Origin: an uncultured Polymorphobacter sp.
GTDB lineage: Bacteria; Pseudomonadota; Alphaproteobacteria; Sphingomonadales; Sphingomonadaceae
Length of the DNA stretch: 21,027 bases
Reading direction: 5' to 3'
Assembly: GCA_937871645.1 (NCBI GenBank)
Contig: CALMPZ010000498.1
Span: 1-21,027, forward strand
Shown here: in pieces, positions 1 to 7,019 of the stretch
How positions within the stretch are numbered: position 1 is the first letter of the stretch
Layout: each line of letters opens with the position of its first letter
The notes under the pieces: model-generated
Seen by the model: the letters and a program-made list of their open reading frames with translations, nothing else
The model's database searches: none
Told to the model about the DNA's origin: nothing
Position numbers and translations under genes: made by a program

Positions 1-114
1 AGGCCTGAGGCCTGCACCCATAAATTTGCGTCGGCGCATAGCGCGCTGCGGCTGCGTATTGTGGGCCGTATCAAAATTGGGTGCAGGCCTCAGGCCTGCC
101 CGCCGGAGGCCCTT
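1..114. repeat. Inverted pair of REP-like hairpin repeats
   Basis: Bases 1-20 and 78-97 are perfect 20-bp inverted repeats separated by 57 bp. The right copy continues as a longer unit to about 114 (GCAGGCC-TGA-GGCCTGC hairpin, followed by a CCCGCCGGAGGC block). The left copy is cut by the window edge. The same unit recurs at 20540-20580. The pair lies beyond the rplQ terminator and resembles REP/BIME elements. The 57-bp spacer shows nothing else. The repeat is seen directly; the REP assignment is inferred. Confidence 0.75.
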
Positions 115-131
115 CGAATCTTCATCCGGCT

Positions 132-165
132 AAAAAAAAGGGCCGCAAGCTTGCGCCTGCGGCCC
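132..165 (-). terminator. Intrinsic terminator after rplQ
   Basis: On the minus strand a perfect 8-bp stem (GGGCCGCA with TGCGGCCC, at 158-165 and 140-147) is followed at once by a run of eight T residues (139-132). It begins 24 bases after the rplQ stop codon, where the whole ribosomal cluster would be expected to end. Confidence 0.9.
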
Positions 166-188
166 TGTTCTTATCGGTCAGTTAAAGC

Positions 189-608
189 TCAATCTTCGGC
201 GCTGTCGGCGTCGCTGAACACCGGGCCGCTGTCCTGGCCCTTGGCGCTGGTGTCGCGGTCGACGAATTCGACGATGGCCATCGGCGTGGCGTCCGAGCGG
301 CGGATGCCGGCCTTGACGATGCGGATGTAGCCGCCCTGGCGGTCGGCGTAGCGCGTCGCGATGACGTCGAACAGCTTGATCAGCTGCACGTCGTCCTGCA
401 GGCGGGCGTGCGCGAGGCGGCGGTTCGACAGGCCGCCGGTCTTGGCGAGCGTGACGAGCTTTTCGACATAGGGACGAATTTCGCGTGCCTTGGGCAGCGT
501 GGTGGTGATCTGCTCGTGCTTGATCAGCGATGCGGCCATGTTGCGGAACATGGCGAGGCGGTGGCTGGTCGTGCGACCGAGTTTACGATGGGCATTACCG
601 TGACGCAT
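189..608 (-). CDS. rplQ: 50S ribosomal protein L17
   Basis: L17 is a large-subunit protein near the exit tunnel. The 139-residue product has the family N-terminus ([20 protein letters not shown]) and the conserved block with [17 protein letters not shown]. It is a little longer than the E. coli protein (127 aa) because of an acidic C-terminal tail. The ATG is preceded by a GGAGAAG ribosome-binding site. It is the last gene of the alpha group but sits 240 bases downstream of rpoA, behind a structured spacer, so its expression may be adjusted separately. A terminator follows. Confidence 0.98.
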   Translation of the reverse strand: MRHGNAHRKLGRTTSHRLAMFRNMAASLIKHEQITTTLPKAREIRPYVEKLVTLAKTGGLSNRRLAHARLQDDVQLIKLFDVIATRYADRQGGYIRIVKAGIRRSDATPMAIVEFVDRDTSAKGQDSGPVFSDADSAED

Positions 609-848
609 TTTTCTTCTCCGTTCGTTCGGGGGCCGTGCGAGGTACCCCGGAGCTGGCCTTTGGTGCCCCCAGGCCGTGAAAGGGGGGTGTTAAACTTGGT
701 TCTCGGCAGGCTGGGCCGCGGCAAAGCCGCGTCCCCGTCGGACGGGTTGGCCTGAAATAGGCCACCCGCCGGCCGGGCTTGCCCGAGTCGGGCGCTAAGT
801 CGGAAATCGCAAGAGCAATTTCCGTCTTAGTGCCGCGCCGGGCGGCGC
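609..848 (-). other. Structured rpoA-rplQ spacer (four hairpins)
   Basis: This 240-bp gap has no convincing gene. It contains several inverted repeats: 795-807 with 818-830 (13-nt arms, one mismatch, extendable to 791-834), 743-768 (CGGG-bulge-TGGCCT / AGGCCACCCG, five-base loop), 717-731 (CGCGGC-AAA-GCCGCG) and 655-675 (GGCCT / AGGCC outer pairs). None is followed by a T run on the minus strand, so they do not look like terminators. They could be processing sites or a regulatory leader for rplQ; that role is inference. Confidence 0.6.
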
Positions 849-1892
849 CTAGTACTCCTGTTCGAGCTTCTTAGCCATTTCCTCGATGTTCTCCGGCGGC
901 CAGCCGGGGATTTCCATGCCGAGGCGCAGGTTCATCGCCGACAGCACTTCCTTGATCTCGTTCAATGACTTGCGGCCAAAGTTCGGGGTACGCAGCATCT
1001 CGCTTTCGGTCTTCTGAACCAGATCGCCGATGTAGATGATGTTGTCGTTCTTCAGGCAGTTCGCCGAACGCACCGACAGTTCCAACTCGTCGACCTTCTT
1101 GAGCAGGTGACGGTTGAGGGCGGCGGTATCATCGACTTCGACCGGGCCAGCGGCGTGCTGGACGGCGCTGACAGCGGTCGGCTCGTCGAAGTTGACGAAC
1201 AGCTGGAGCTGGTCCTGCAGAATGCGCGCGGCATAAGCCAGCGCATCGTCCGGGGTCAGCGTGCCGTCGGTTTCCACGTTGAGCGTCAGCTTGTCGTAGT
1301 CGAGTTCCTGACCGACGCGGGTGTTTTCAACCTTGTACGCCACCTGGCGCACCGGCGAATACAGCGCGTCGACGGGCACGAGGCCGATCGGCGCATCGAC
1401 CGGACGGTTGGCCGAGGCCGGGACATAGCCCTTGCCGGCTTCGACCGTCAGTTCCATGTTGAGCGTCGCGCCTTCGTCGAGCGTGCAGATCACCAGGTCG
1501 GGGTTCATGATTTCCATGTCGCCGGTGACCTGAATCTGGCCGGCGGTGACCGAGCCGGGGCCGGTCGCGGTCAGGTACAGACGCTTGGCGGTTTCGCCCT
1601 GCATGCGGATCGCGACCTGCTTGATGTTGAGCACGATGTCGGTGACATCTTCGCGCACACCGGCGAGCGACGAGAATTCATGCAGCACGCCGTCAATCTT
1701 GATGGCGGTCACGGCAGCACCCTGCAGCGACGACAGCAGCACGCGGCGCAATGCGTTACCGAGCGTCAGGCCGAAGCCACGCTCGAGCGGCTCGGCGACG
1801 AAGATTGCCTTGCGCTTGGTATCGGTGCCGGCGCGGACGTCGAGCTTGTTCGGCTTCTTGAGTTCAGTCCAGTTCTTTGCGATCACTGCCAC
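849..1892 (-). CDS. rpoA: DNA-directed RNA polymerase subunit alpha
   Basis: The alpha subunit dimerises to nucleate RNA polymerase assembly, and its C-terminal domain binds UP elements and activators. The 347-residue product has the N-terminal assembly domain ([20 protein letters not shown], about residues 38-57), a linker, and an alpha-CTD from about residue 265. R275 in LSVRSANCL corresponds to E. coli R265, the key DNA-binding arginine. Translation starts at GTG behind a GAGGTGA Shine-Dalgarno sequence. The gene follows rpsK directly. No rpsD lies between them, which is usual in Alphaproteobacteria and unlike E. coli. Confidence 0.99.
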   Translation of the reverse strand: MAVIAKNWTELKKPNKLDVRAGTDTKRKAIFVAEPLERGFGLTLGNALRRVLLSSLQGAAVTAIKIDGVLHEFSSLAGVREDVTDIVLNIKQVAIRMQGETAKRLYLTATGPGSVTAGQIQVTGDMEIMNPDLVICTLDEGATLNMELTVEAGKGYVPASANRPVDAPIGLVPVDALYSPVRQVAYKVENTRVGQELDYDKLTLNVETDGTLTPDDALAYAARILQDQLQLFVNFDEPTAVSAVQHAAGPVEVDDTAALNRHLLKKVDELELSVRSANCLKNDNIIYIGDLVQKTESEMLRTPNFGRKSLNEIKEVLSAMNLRLGMEIPGWPPENIEEMAKKLEQEY

Positions 1893-1977
1893 AGCTTCAC
1901 CTCGGTATTGGGAGGCGCATCGTCATGCGCACTCCGACAAATTGAAATCGCCGGATGCATCCGGCGACGGTGGCGCG

Positions 1978-2367
1978 TCAGACGCGGCGACGCTTGGGCG
2001 GGCGCACACCGTTGTGCGGGATCGGCGTCACGTCGCGAATTGCGGTGATCTGGAACCCGACAGCCTGAAGTGCCCGCAGTGCAGACTCGCGGCCGGAACC
2101 GGGACCACGGACTTCGACTTCGAGCGTGCGGACGCCATGTTCGGCGGCCTTCTTGCCGGCATCTTCGGCGGCCATCTGCGCCGCGTACGGCGTCGACTTG
2201 CGGCTGCCCTTGAACCCCATCGTGCCGGCGCTCGACCAGGCAATCGCGTTGCCCTGGGCGTCGGTGATGGTGATCATCGTGTTGTTGAAGCTGGCGTTGA
2301 CGTGTGCAACGCCGCTGGTGATGTTCTTGCGCTCGCGGCGCTTGATACGTGCTGGTTCGCGTGCCAT
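1978..2367 (-). CDS. rpsK: 30S ribosomal protein S11
   Basis: S11 is a platform protein of the small subunit that contacts 16S rRNA near the mRNA exit and the S18/S7 side. The 129-residue product matches the E. coli length and contains [18 protein letters not shown], the [20 protein letters not shown] block and the basic C-terminus ending PPKRRRV. The ATG is preceded by AGGAC. It lies 51 bases after rpsM and 85 bases before rpoA in the alpha group. Confidence 0.99.
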   Translation of the reverse strand: MAREPARIKRRERKNITSGVAHVNASFNNTMITITDAQGNAIAWSSAGTMGFKGSRKSTPYAAQMAAEDAGKKAAEHGVRTLEVEVRGPGSGRESALRALQAVGFQITAIRDVTPIPHNGVRPPKRRRV

Positions 2368-2418
2368 CGGAATGTCCTGACTTGTGCCGTAAAGTGGGAA
2401 GAAATTGCGCTGAAGCGC

Positions 2419-2787
2419 TTACTTCTTCTTGCCGGCGATCGGCTTGGCCTTGCCCTTGCGGGTGCGGGCGTTGGTGTGGGTGCGCTGGCCGCGGACGGGC
2501 AGGCCACGACGGTGACGCAGGCCGCGGTAGCAGGCCAGATCCATCAGACGCTTGATGTTCATCGCGGTCTGGCGACGCAGGTCGCCTTCGACGGTGAAAT
2601 CACGGTCGATCATCTCGCGGATGGCCAGCACTTCGGCGTCGGTCAGGTCCTGGACGCGGCGTTCACGCGGCATCTCGAGCTTTTCGACGATCGACAGCGC
2701 CTTGGTCCGGCCAATGCCATGAATGTAAGTCAGCGCGATTTCTACGCGCTTGTTGGTCGGGATATTAACACCCGCGATACGTGCCAC
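2419..2787 (-). CDS. rpsM: 30S ribosomal protein S13
   Basis: S13 sits in the 30S head and makes the B1 bridges to the large subunit. The 122-residue product begins [19 protein letters not shown], continues with the helix-two-turn-helix [10 protein letters not shown], and ends in a lysine-rich tail. The start codon is GTG with an AGGAG Shine-Dalgarno sequence nine bases upstream. It is first in the alpha group. A 135-base gap carrying a candidate promoter and two hairpins separates it from adk. Confidence 0.98.
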   Translation of the reverse strand: MARIAGVNIPTNKRVEIALTYIHGIGRTKALSIVEKLEMPRERRVQDLTDAEVLAIREMIDRDFTVEGDLRRQTAMNIKRLMDLACYRGLRHRRGLPVRGQRTHTNARTRKGKAKPIAGKKK

Positions 2788-2807
2788 AGATTTTTCTCCT
2801 GCTCCAC

Positions 2808-2829
2808 GGGACGCGAGGGCAGGCGTCCC
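2808..2829. promoter_or_regulatory. Hairpin just upstream of the rpsM ribosome-binding site
   Basis: GGGACGC and GCGTCCC (2808-2814 and 2823-2829) form a perfect 7-bp GC-rich stem with an 8-base loop. It ends shortly before the rpsM Shine-Dalgarno sequence. A second perfect 7-bp stem, AATTCCG/CGGAATT, lies at 2874-2880 and 2887-2893. Both would fall within the rpsM leader if the promoter at 2898-2926 is used. A regulatory role is inferred. Confidence 0.45.
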
Positions 2830-2897
2830 ATCTCAAAGCTTAAACCGAGCGCCAATACGGCACCCGGCGTGTGAATTCCGTTTGTTCGGAATTGCGC

Positions 2898-2926
2898 GTG
2901 CTAGTGGGCAAATTCGTCTTTGTCAA
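2898..2926 (-). promoter_or_regulatory. Candidate sigma70 promoter for rpsM-rpsK-rpoA-rplQ
   Basis: On the minus strand a consensus -35 box TTGACA (2926-2921) is followed after exactly 17 bases by TAGCAC (2903-2898), a partial -10 match. The TGA inside the -35 box is the adk stop codon. Transcription would begin near 2891, giving a leader of about 100 bases. The perfect -35 box and ideal spacing support it; the -10 box is weak. Confidence 0.6.
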
Positions 2927-3588
2927 CCGCTAACGCGTTCGCCGTCGAGCACCGCGTCGATGGCGGCCGCGACGGCATCCATGCTCGCCATGCCGTCGAC
3001 GCGCGTCACCAGCTGGCGTTCGTCGTAGTACGGCAGGATCGGCGCGGTCTTGGCGCGATATTCGGCCATGCGCGCGCGCACGGTTTCAGCATTGTCATCG
3101 GGCCGGCGCTTGAATTCATGGCCACCGCAGACGTCGCAGGTGCCGGCAACCTTGGGCTGCTTGTGGCGGTCGTGATAGCCTTCACCGCACTTGGCGCAGG
3201 TGAAGCGACCGGTAACGCGGTCGACGAGCAACTCCTCGTCAACCGCGAGCTCGATGACGTGATCGAGGTTGAGGCGCTTCGCCACCAGCAGCGCGTCGAG
3301 CGTCTCGGCCTGGCCGAGCGTGCGCGGATAGCCGTCGAGAATGAAACCGGGGTGATCGGCACCGACATCGAGCTGCTCGGCAATGAGGCCGCTGACAACG
3401 TCATCGGGCACCAGCGCACCCGCATCCATCAGCGCCTTGGCCTTGAGACCGAGCGGCGTGCCCGCAGCAACCGCGGCGCGCAACATGTCACCGGTGGAAA
3501 GCTGCACCATGCCACGCGCGGCGGTCAGCCGTGCAGCCTGTGTGCCCTTTCCTGCGCCGGGTGGCCCGAGCAGGATGATGATCTTCAA
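2923..3588 (-). CDS. adk: Adenylate kinase (zinc-finger LID type)
   Basis: Adenylate kinase interconverts ATP + AMP and 2 ADP in the cytoplasm. The 221-residue product has the P-loop GPPGAGKGT (residues 8-16), the AMP-binding segment STGDMLR, the DGYPRT motif, and a long LID with four cysteines (C131, C134, C151, C154) suited to structural zinc. The start is a rare TTG whose last bases overlap the secY stop (TTGA). Any later ATG would delete the P-loop, so TTG is preferred. That overlap suggests translational coupling to secY. Its place after secY is common in bacteria. Confidence 0.97.
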   Translation of the reverse strand: MKIIILLGPPGAGKGTQAARLTAARGMVQLSTGDMLRAAVAAGTPLGLKAKALMDAGALVPDDVVSGLIAEQLDVGADHPGFILDGYPRTLGQAETLDALLVAKRLNLDHVIELAVDEELLVDRVTGRFTCAKCGEGYHDRHKQPKVAGTCDVCGGHEFKRRPDDNAETVRARMAEYRAKTAPILPYYDERQLVTRVDGMASMDAVAAAIDAVLDGERVSG

Positions 3589-4937
3589 CGGCGGTTACCC
3601 CTCAGCTTCGCCTTCTTGATGAGGCCTTGATATTGGTGCGCCAGCAGATGGCTCTGGATCTGCGCAACGGTGTCCATCGTCACGTTGACGACGATCAGCA
3701 GCGACGTGCCGCCGAAGTAGAACGGAATCGACATCTTCGAGATCAGGAACTCAGGCAGCAGGCAGATAAGCGTCAGATACGCCGCACCGATGACGGTGAT
3801 GCGCGTCAGCACGTAATCGAGATACTCCATCGTCTTGGCGCCCGGCCGGATGCCGGGGACGAAGCCGCCGTGCTTCTTCAGATTGTCCGCGGTTTCTTCG
3901 GGGTTGAACACCACCGCGGTGTAGAAGAAGCTGAAGAAGATGATGCCGGCCGCATAGAGCGCCATGTACAGCGGCGCGCCGTGCTGCAGCGCCGTCGTGA
4001 CGGTCAGCAGCCAGTCAGGGCCGTTGCCCGACTGACCGGCGAACTGCGCGATGGTCAGCGGCATCAACAGCAGCGACGACGCGAAAATCGGCGGAATGAC
4101 GCCGGCGGTGTTGATCTTCAGCGGCAGATGCGAGCTGTCGCCCTGGAACATCTGGTTGCCGGCCTGGCGTTTCGGGTACTGGATCAGGATGCGGCGCTGC
4201 GCGCGCTCCATCAGGCAGATGAACGCCACCGTGGCGAGCGCCATGACAGCAACGAACAAAATGAACCCCGCCGACAGCGCACCGGTACGCGCCTGTTCGA
4301 ACAGCTGCGCGATCGCTGACGGGAACGACGCGACGATACCCGCCATGATGATCAGCGAAACACCGTTGCCGATACCGCGGCTGGTGATCTGCTCGCCCAG
4401 CCACATCAGGAACATCGTGCCGCCGATCAGGCTGATGACGGTGGTGATGCGGAAGAAATAGCCCGGGTCGATGACCGCCGACAGCCCCTGGTCGGAGCCC
4501 CAGCTTTCGAGCCCGACGGCAATCGAATAGCCCTGGATCGCGGTCAGCAGCACGGTACCGTAGCGCGTGTACTGGTTGAGCTTCTTGCGGCCCGACTCGC
4601 CTTCCTTCTTGATTGCCGCGAGCGACGGCACCAGCGAGGTCATCAGCTGGATGATGATCGATGCGGTGATGTACGGCGTCACGCCGAGCGCGATCAGCGA
4701 CATGCGTTCGAGTGCGCCACCCGAGAACATGTTGAAGAAGTCAAGCACGCCGCCCTTGGTGCCCTCGAACAGCGAGTTCAGCGACGTCGGGTCGATCCCC
4801 GGCAGCGGCACGAACGACAACAGGCGGAACACGATCAGCGCGCCCAGTGTGAACCACAGGCGCTTCTTGAGCTCGGTTGCTTTGGAAAAACTGGCGAGGC
4901 TGAGATTGCCCGCCATTTGCTGCGCTGCAGACGCCAT
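3585..4937 (-). CDS. secY: Protein translocase subunit SecY
   Basis: SecY is the pore of the SecYEG channel in the inner membrane and moves unfolded preproteins across it. The 450-residue product has about ten hydrophobic segments, starting with RLWFTLGALIVFRLLSFVPL, followed by the FNMFSGGALERMS loop and the cytoplasmic loops typical of the family. The ATG at 4937 (MASAAQQMAGNL) is chosen over an in-frame TTG at 4952, which would add five residues and has no Shine-Dalgarno sequence. It is separated from rplO by 168 bases holding a terminator-like hairpin, which is unusual, and it overlaps adk by four bases. Confidence 0.98.
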   Translation of the reverse strand: MASAAQQMAGNLSLASFSKATELKKRLWFTLGALIVFRLLSFVPLPGIDPTSLNSLFEGTKGGVLDFFNMFSGGALERMSLIALGVTPYITASIIIQLMTSLVPSLAAIKKEGESGRKKLNQYTRYGTVLLTAIQGYSIAVGLESWGSDQGLSAVIDPGYFFRITTVISLIGGTMFLMWLGEQITSRGIGNGVSLIIMAGIVASFPSAIAQLFEQARTGALSAGFILFVAVMALATVAFICLMERAQRRILIQYPKRQAGNQMFQGDSSHLPLKINTAGVIPPIFASSLLLMPLTIAQFAGQSGNGPDWLLTVTTALQHGAPLYMALYAAGIIFFSFFYTAVVFNPEETADNLKKHGGFVPGIRPGAKTMEYLDYVLTRITVIGAAYLTLICLLPEFLISKMSIPFYFGGTSLLIVVNVTMDTVAQIQSHLLAHQYQGLIKKAKLRGNRR

Positions 4938-5015
4938 GTTCGCTTTACCCAATCAAATCGATGACGCTTGGAGTGCCATCCCAATACGCTGCCCGAATAC
5001 TCAAAAGGCCCCGTG

Positions 5016-5045
5016 TTGCGTCTAGATAGGGACGCATTGCGTCAA
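5016..5045. promoter_or_regulatory. Repeated TGCGTC half-sites upstream of secY
   Basis: GACGCA-T-TGCGTC at 5031-5043 is a perfect palindrome around one central base. A third half-site, TTGCGTC, lies at 5016-5022. On the minus strand this region also holds TTGACG (5045-5040) and TATCTA (5028-5023), but their 11-base spacing is wrong for sigma70. It may be an operator or promoter for secY-adk, downstream of the terminator-like hairpin. Confidence 0.3.
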
Positions 5046-5057
5046 TGGCTATGCCCT

Positions 5058-5096
5058 AAAACGACAAAACCCGCGCAGCCATGTGGCGGCGCGGGT
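5058..5096 (-). terminator. Probable intrinsic terminator after rplO
   Basis: On the minus strand a perfect 8-bp stem, ACCCGCGC with GCGCGGGT (5096-5089 and 5076-5069), has inner GCC/GGC pairs. It is followed by TTTTGTCGTTTT down to 5058. It lies 9 bases after the rplO stop. The T tract is interrupted, so termination may be partial. It would separate rplO from secY-adk, which usually share a transcript. Confidence 0.7.
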
Positions 5097-5105
5097 CTGT
5101 CAGGA

Positions 5106-5600
5106 TCAGGCGTTGCGCGGCTTGCGCTCGACCACCGGCTTGACGACCGGCAGTTCGATGCTGCCACCGGCCGCTTCGACCGCAGCGCGCGCCGACTTGG
5201 TGACGCCGGCGAGCTTGAGGTTGAGCTTGGAGGTCAGCGCGCCCTTGCCGAGCAGGCGGACGCCTTCGCGGGCGTGACTGATGACACCGGCGGCGACCAG
5301 CGCGGCGCCGTCGAGGTTGTCGCCAGCCTTGATCTTGCCCGCATCGACAGCCTTCTGCAGGGTCACGAGGTTGACCTCGGCGTATTCAACCCGCAGCGCG
5401 TTGTTGAAGCCACGCTTCGGGATCCGCATGTGGAGCGGCATCTGGCCGCCTTCGAAGCCCTTGATCGCCACGCCCGAGCGTGACTTCTGGCCCTTTTGAC
5501 CACGGCCGGCGGTCTTGCCGACGCCCGAACCGATACCGCGGCCAACGCGGACGCGCGACTTGCGGGCACCGGGATTATCGTGAAGATCGTTGAGTTTCAT
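5106..5600 (-). CDS. rplO: 50S ribosomal protein L15
   Basis: L15 assembles late into the large subunit and contacts 23S rRNA. The 164-residue product starts [20 protein letters not shown] and has the glycine- and basic-rich N-terminal arm ([20 protein letters not shown]). [19 protein letters not shown] block and an Ala/Lys-rich C-terminal domain follow; it is longer than E. coli L15 (144 aa). The ribosome-binding site is weak. Unlike the usual arrangement, it is isolated: 520 bases and an opposite-strand gene separate it from rpmD, and a terminator-like hairpin separates it from secY. Confidence 0.98.
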   Translation of the reverse strand: MKLNDLHDNPGARKSRVRVGRGIGSGVGKTAGRGQKGQKSRSGVAIKGFEGGQMPLHMRIPKRGFNNALRVEYAEVNLVTLQKAVDAGKIKAGDNLDGAALVAAGVISHAREGVRLLGKGALTSKLNLKLAGVTKSARAAVEAAGGSIELPVVKPVVERKPRNA

Positions 5601-5634
5601 GGTCTTTGCACTCGCTTTCGCTTTTGTCGCGCTG

Positions 5635-5664
5635 AATAATCGGATAACATCATTATTACCCGAT
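5635..5664. repeat. AT-rich inverted repeats between rplO and the orphan gene
   Basis: AATAAT (5635-5640) and ATTATT (5652-5657) are inverted arms, flanked by ATCGG (5639-5643) and CCGAT (5660-5664). The right arm read on the minus strand is the candidate -10 of rplO. The left arm could serve as a -10 on the plus strand. The arrangement sits midway between two divergent start codons, as expected for a shared regulatory site. Confidence 0.4.
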
Positions 5665-5680
5665 GTGGTGGGATTGCCAA
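5652..5680 (-). promoter_or_regulatory. Candidate sigma70 promoter for rplO
   Basis: On the minus strand TTGGCA (5680-5675, five of six consensus bases) is followed after 17 bases by AATAAT (5657-5652, five of six). Transcription would start near 5645, giving a leader of about 45 bases before rplO. This could let rplO be expressed despite the interruption of the spc operon upstream. Confidence 0.6.
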
Positions 5681-5699
5681 AGTAAATTGGGAGGACGTG

Positions 5700-6128
5700 A
5701 TGAGAGAACTTTTTGCTCTTTCGCTACTTACACTTACAACTATTCCATTTGAAGCACTGGCTGCACAAAACGCCGGAATGGTTCAGGCTTCCGGCGCGAT
5801 GCAGGCGCCCCAAATGGCTCCTGCAACTCGCACTACAAATCCCAAACCGGCTGTTCGACCATCGGCCGCTAGCGACCGCGTGATGACGACGCCTGAGTTT
5901 GTTGCTGCTCAGCGCCGAGGTGATGCGGCAACGATGAACAAGCTACTCGCTGGCACAGGCATGGTTGTTTCCAATCCAAGTCCGCAACTTATTCCGCTAT
6001 GCCTACCTTCGCCTCCAAAGTTTACCGCGTGGGTTTATGGCAACTATAACAACGTCATGATGTGGCACTGGACGTGCCTCACCATGTCGCAAGGTACCAC
6101 TACCCCGCCAGATATGGACACTAAATAG
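5700..6128 (+). CDS. Orphan secreted small protein inside the spc operon
   Basis: No family is recognised. The 142-residue product has a likely signal peptide (hydrophobic residues 4-17, cleavage near ALAA at 19-22). A linker rich in Ala, Pro, Thr and Met follows (about 23-60), then a possible helix ([20 protein letters not shown], residues 64-83), and a Trp/Tyr/Asn-rich C-terminal part with two cysteines, C101 and C126, that could pair in the periplasm. The ATG at 5700 is chosen over a GTG at 5697 because GGGAGGA lies at the right distance only for the ATG. It is the only plus-strand gene within the cluster. Its stop overlaps the rpmD stop by 8 bases. GC is about 54% by hand count. It is probably an acquired or young gene; function unknown. 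Confidence 0.75.
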   Translation: MRELFALSLLTLTTIPFEALAAQNAGMVQASGAMQAPQMAPATRTTNPKPAVRPSAASDRVMTTPEFVAAQRRGDAATMNKLLAGTGMVVSNPSPQLIPLCLPSPPKFTAWVYGNYNNVMMWHWTCLTMSQGTTTPPDMDTK

Positions 6129-6309
6129 CCGTCACCTTTTCGACTTTCACCATGTGTTGCACCTTGGCAATCATGCCACGAACCGAAGGTGTGTCTTCGA
6201 GCACCTTTGATCGGTGCATCTTGTTGAGACCCAGGCCGACCAGGGTTGCTTCCTGATCGGGCTGGCGGCGGATCGGCGAACCGATCTGGGTGACTTTGAG
6301 TTTGCTCAT
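6121..6309 (-). CDS. rpmD: 50S ribosomal protein L30
   Basis: L30 is a small peripheral large-subunit protein. The 62-residue product starts [19 protein letters not shown] and contains the family block [25 protein letters not shown] in its conserved order. It lies 11 bases after rpsE. Normally rplO follows within a few bases, but here its last codons overlap the stop of a convergent plus-strand gene and the next ribosomal gene is about 520 bases away. Confidence 0.98.
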   Translation of the reverse strand: MSKLKVTQIGSPIRRQPDQEATLVGLGLNKMHRSKVLEDTPSVRGMIAKVQHMVKVEKVTAI

Positions 6310-6320
6310 GGTGTGTGTCC

Positions 6321-7016
6321 TTAAGCCACGATCGCTTCGGCGTCGACTTCGGCGGTACGCGCCGAAAGGTCGCCGCGACGCGACAGCAGGTCGGCAATCT
6401 TCTTGCCACGGCGCTGCGCCACCGACTTCGGCGACGTCTGTTCGCCGAGCGCGGCAAACGTGGCGCGGATCATGTTGTACGGGTTGTTGGTGCCGACCGA
6501 CTTGGTCACCACGTCGGCAACACCAAGGCTTTCGAACACGGCGCGCATCGGACCACCGGCGATGATGCCGGTACCCTGCGTTGCCGAGCGAACGTAAACC
6601 TTGCCGGCACCGAAATGGCCACGGCCATCATGGTGCAGCGTGCGGCCATCGCGCAGCGGCACGCGGATCATCGCCTTCTTGGCAGCAGCCGTCGCCTTGG
6701 CGATGGCTTCCGGCACTTCGCGCGCCTTGCCGTGACCGAAGCCGACGCGACCCTTGCCGTCGCCGACGACGACGAGTGCGGCAAAACCGAAGCGCTTGCC
6801 GCCCTTGACGGTCTTCGAAACGCGGTTGATGTGGACGAGCTTTTCGACCAGCTCTTCGCCGCCATCGATGCCGCCGGCCTGCGGGCCGCCACGGCCGCCG
6901 CGCTGGTTGCGATCACGATCGCCGCCGCCACGGCCACGACCGCCACCGGGACCACCAGGTCCGTTGCGGTTGCCGCCAGGACCAGCGCCGGGGCCGTTAC
7001 GAGGTTCGACTGCCAT
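6321..7016 (-). CDS. rpsE: 30S ribosomal protein S5 with Gly/Arg-rich extension
   Basis: S5 helps form the mRNA entry channel and affects decoding fidelity. The 231-residue product has an N-terminal extension (about residues 5-52) made mostly of Gly, Arg, Pro, Asn and Asp with RGRGGG-like runs. The normal S5 core then follows: the double-stranded RNA-binding fold ([20 protein letters not shown]), [19 protein letters not shown], and the C-terminal domain with [21 protein letters not shown]. coli S5 is 167 aa. Similar extensions are known in sphingomonads. It lies between rplR and rpmD. Confidence 0.98.
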   Translation of the reverse strand: MAVEPRNGPGAGPGGNRNGPGGPGGGRGRGGGDRDRNQRGGRGGPQAGGIDGGEELVEKLVHINRVSKTVKGGKRFGFAALVVVGDGKGRVGFGHGKAREVPEAIAKATAAAKKAMIRVPLRDGRTLHHDGRGHFGAGKVYVRSATQGTGIIAGGPMRAVFESLGVADVVTKSVGTNNPYNMIRATFAALGEQTSPKSVAQRRGKKIADLLSRRGDLSARTAEVDAEAIVA

Positions 7017-7019
7017 CTC

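Noticed and set aside
61..330. Plus-strand 89-codon open frame at the left edge
   Set aside because: It runs through a repeat and the rplQ terminator and then antisense to rplQ; no gene-like features.
1107..2874. Long plus-strand open frames across rpoA, rpsK and rpsM
   Set aside because: They are antisense to well-identified genes and contain Arg/Ala/Asp-rich low-complexity translation typical of GC-rich shadow frames.
2874..2893. AATTCCG/CGGAATT hairpin as an adk terminator
   Set aside because: No T run follows it on the minus strand, and the region downstream leads straight into rpsM.
5016..5045. TTGACG and TATCTA as a standard secY promoter
   Set aside because: The spacing is only 11 bases, too short for sigma70; kept only as a possible regulatory site.
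5697..5699. GTG as the start of the orphan gene
   Set aside because: It lies one to two bases from the GGGAGGA motif, too close; the next codon, ATG at 5700, has proper spacing.
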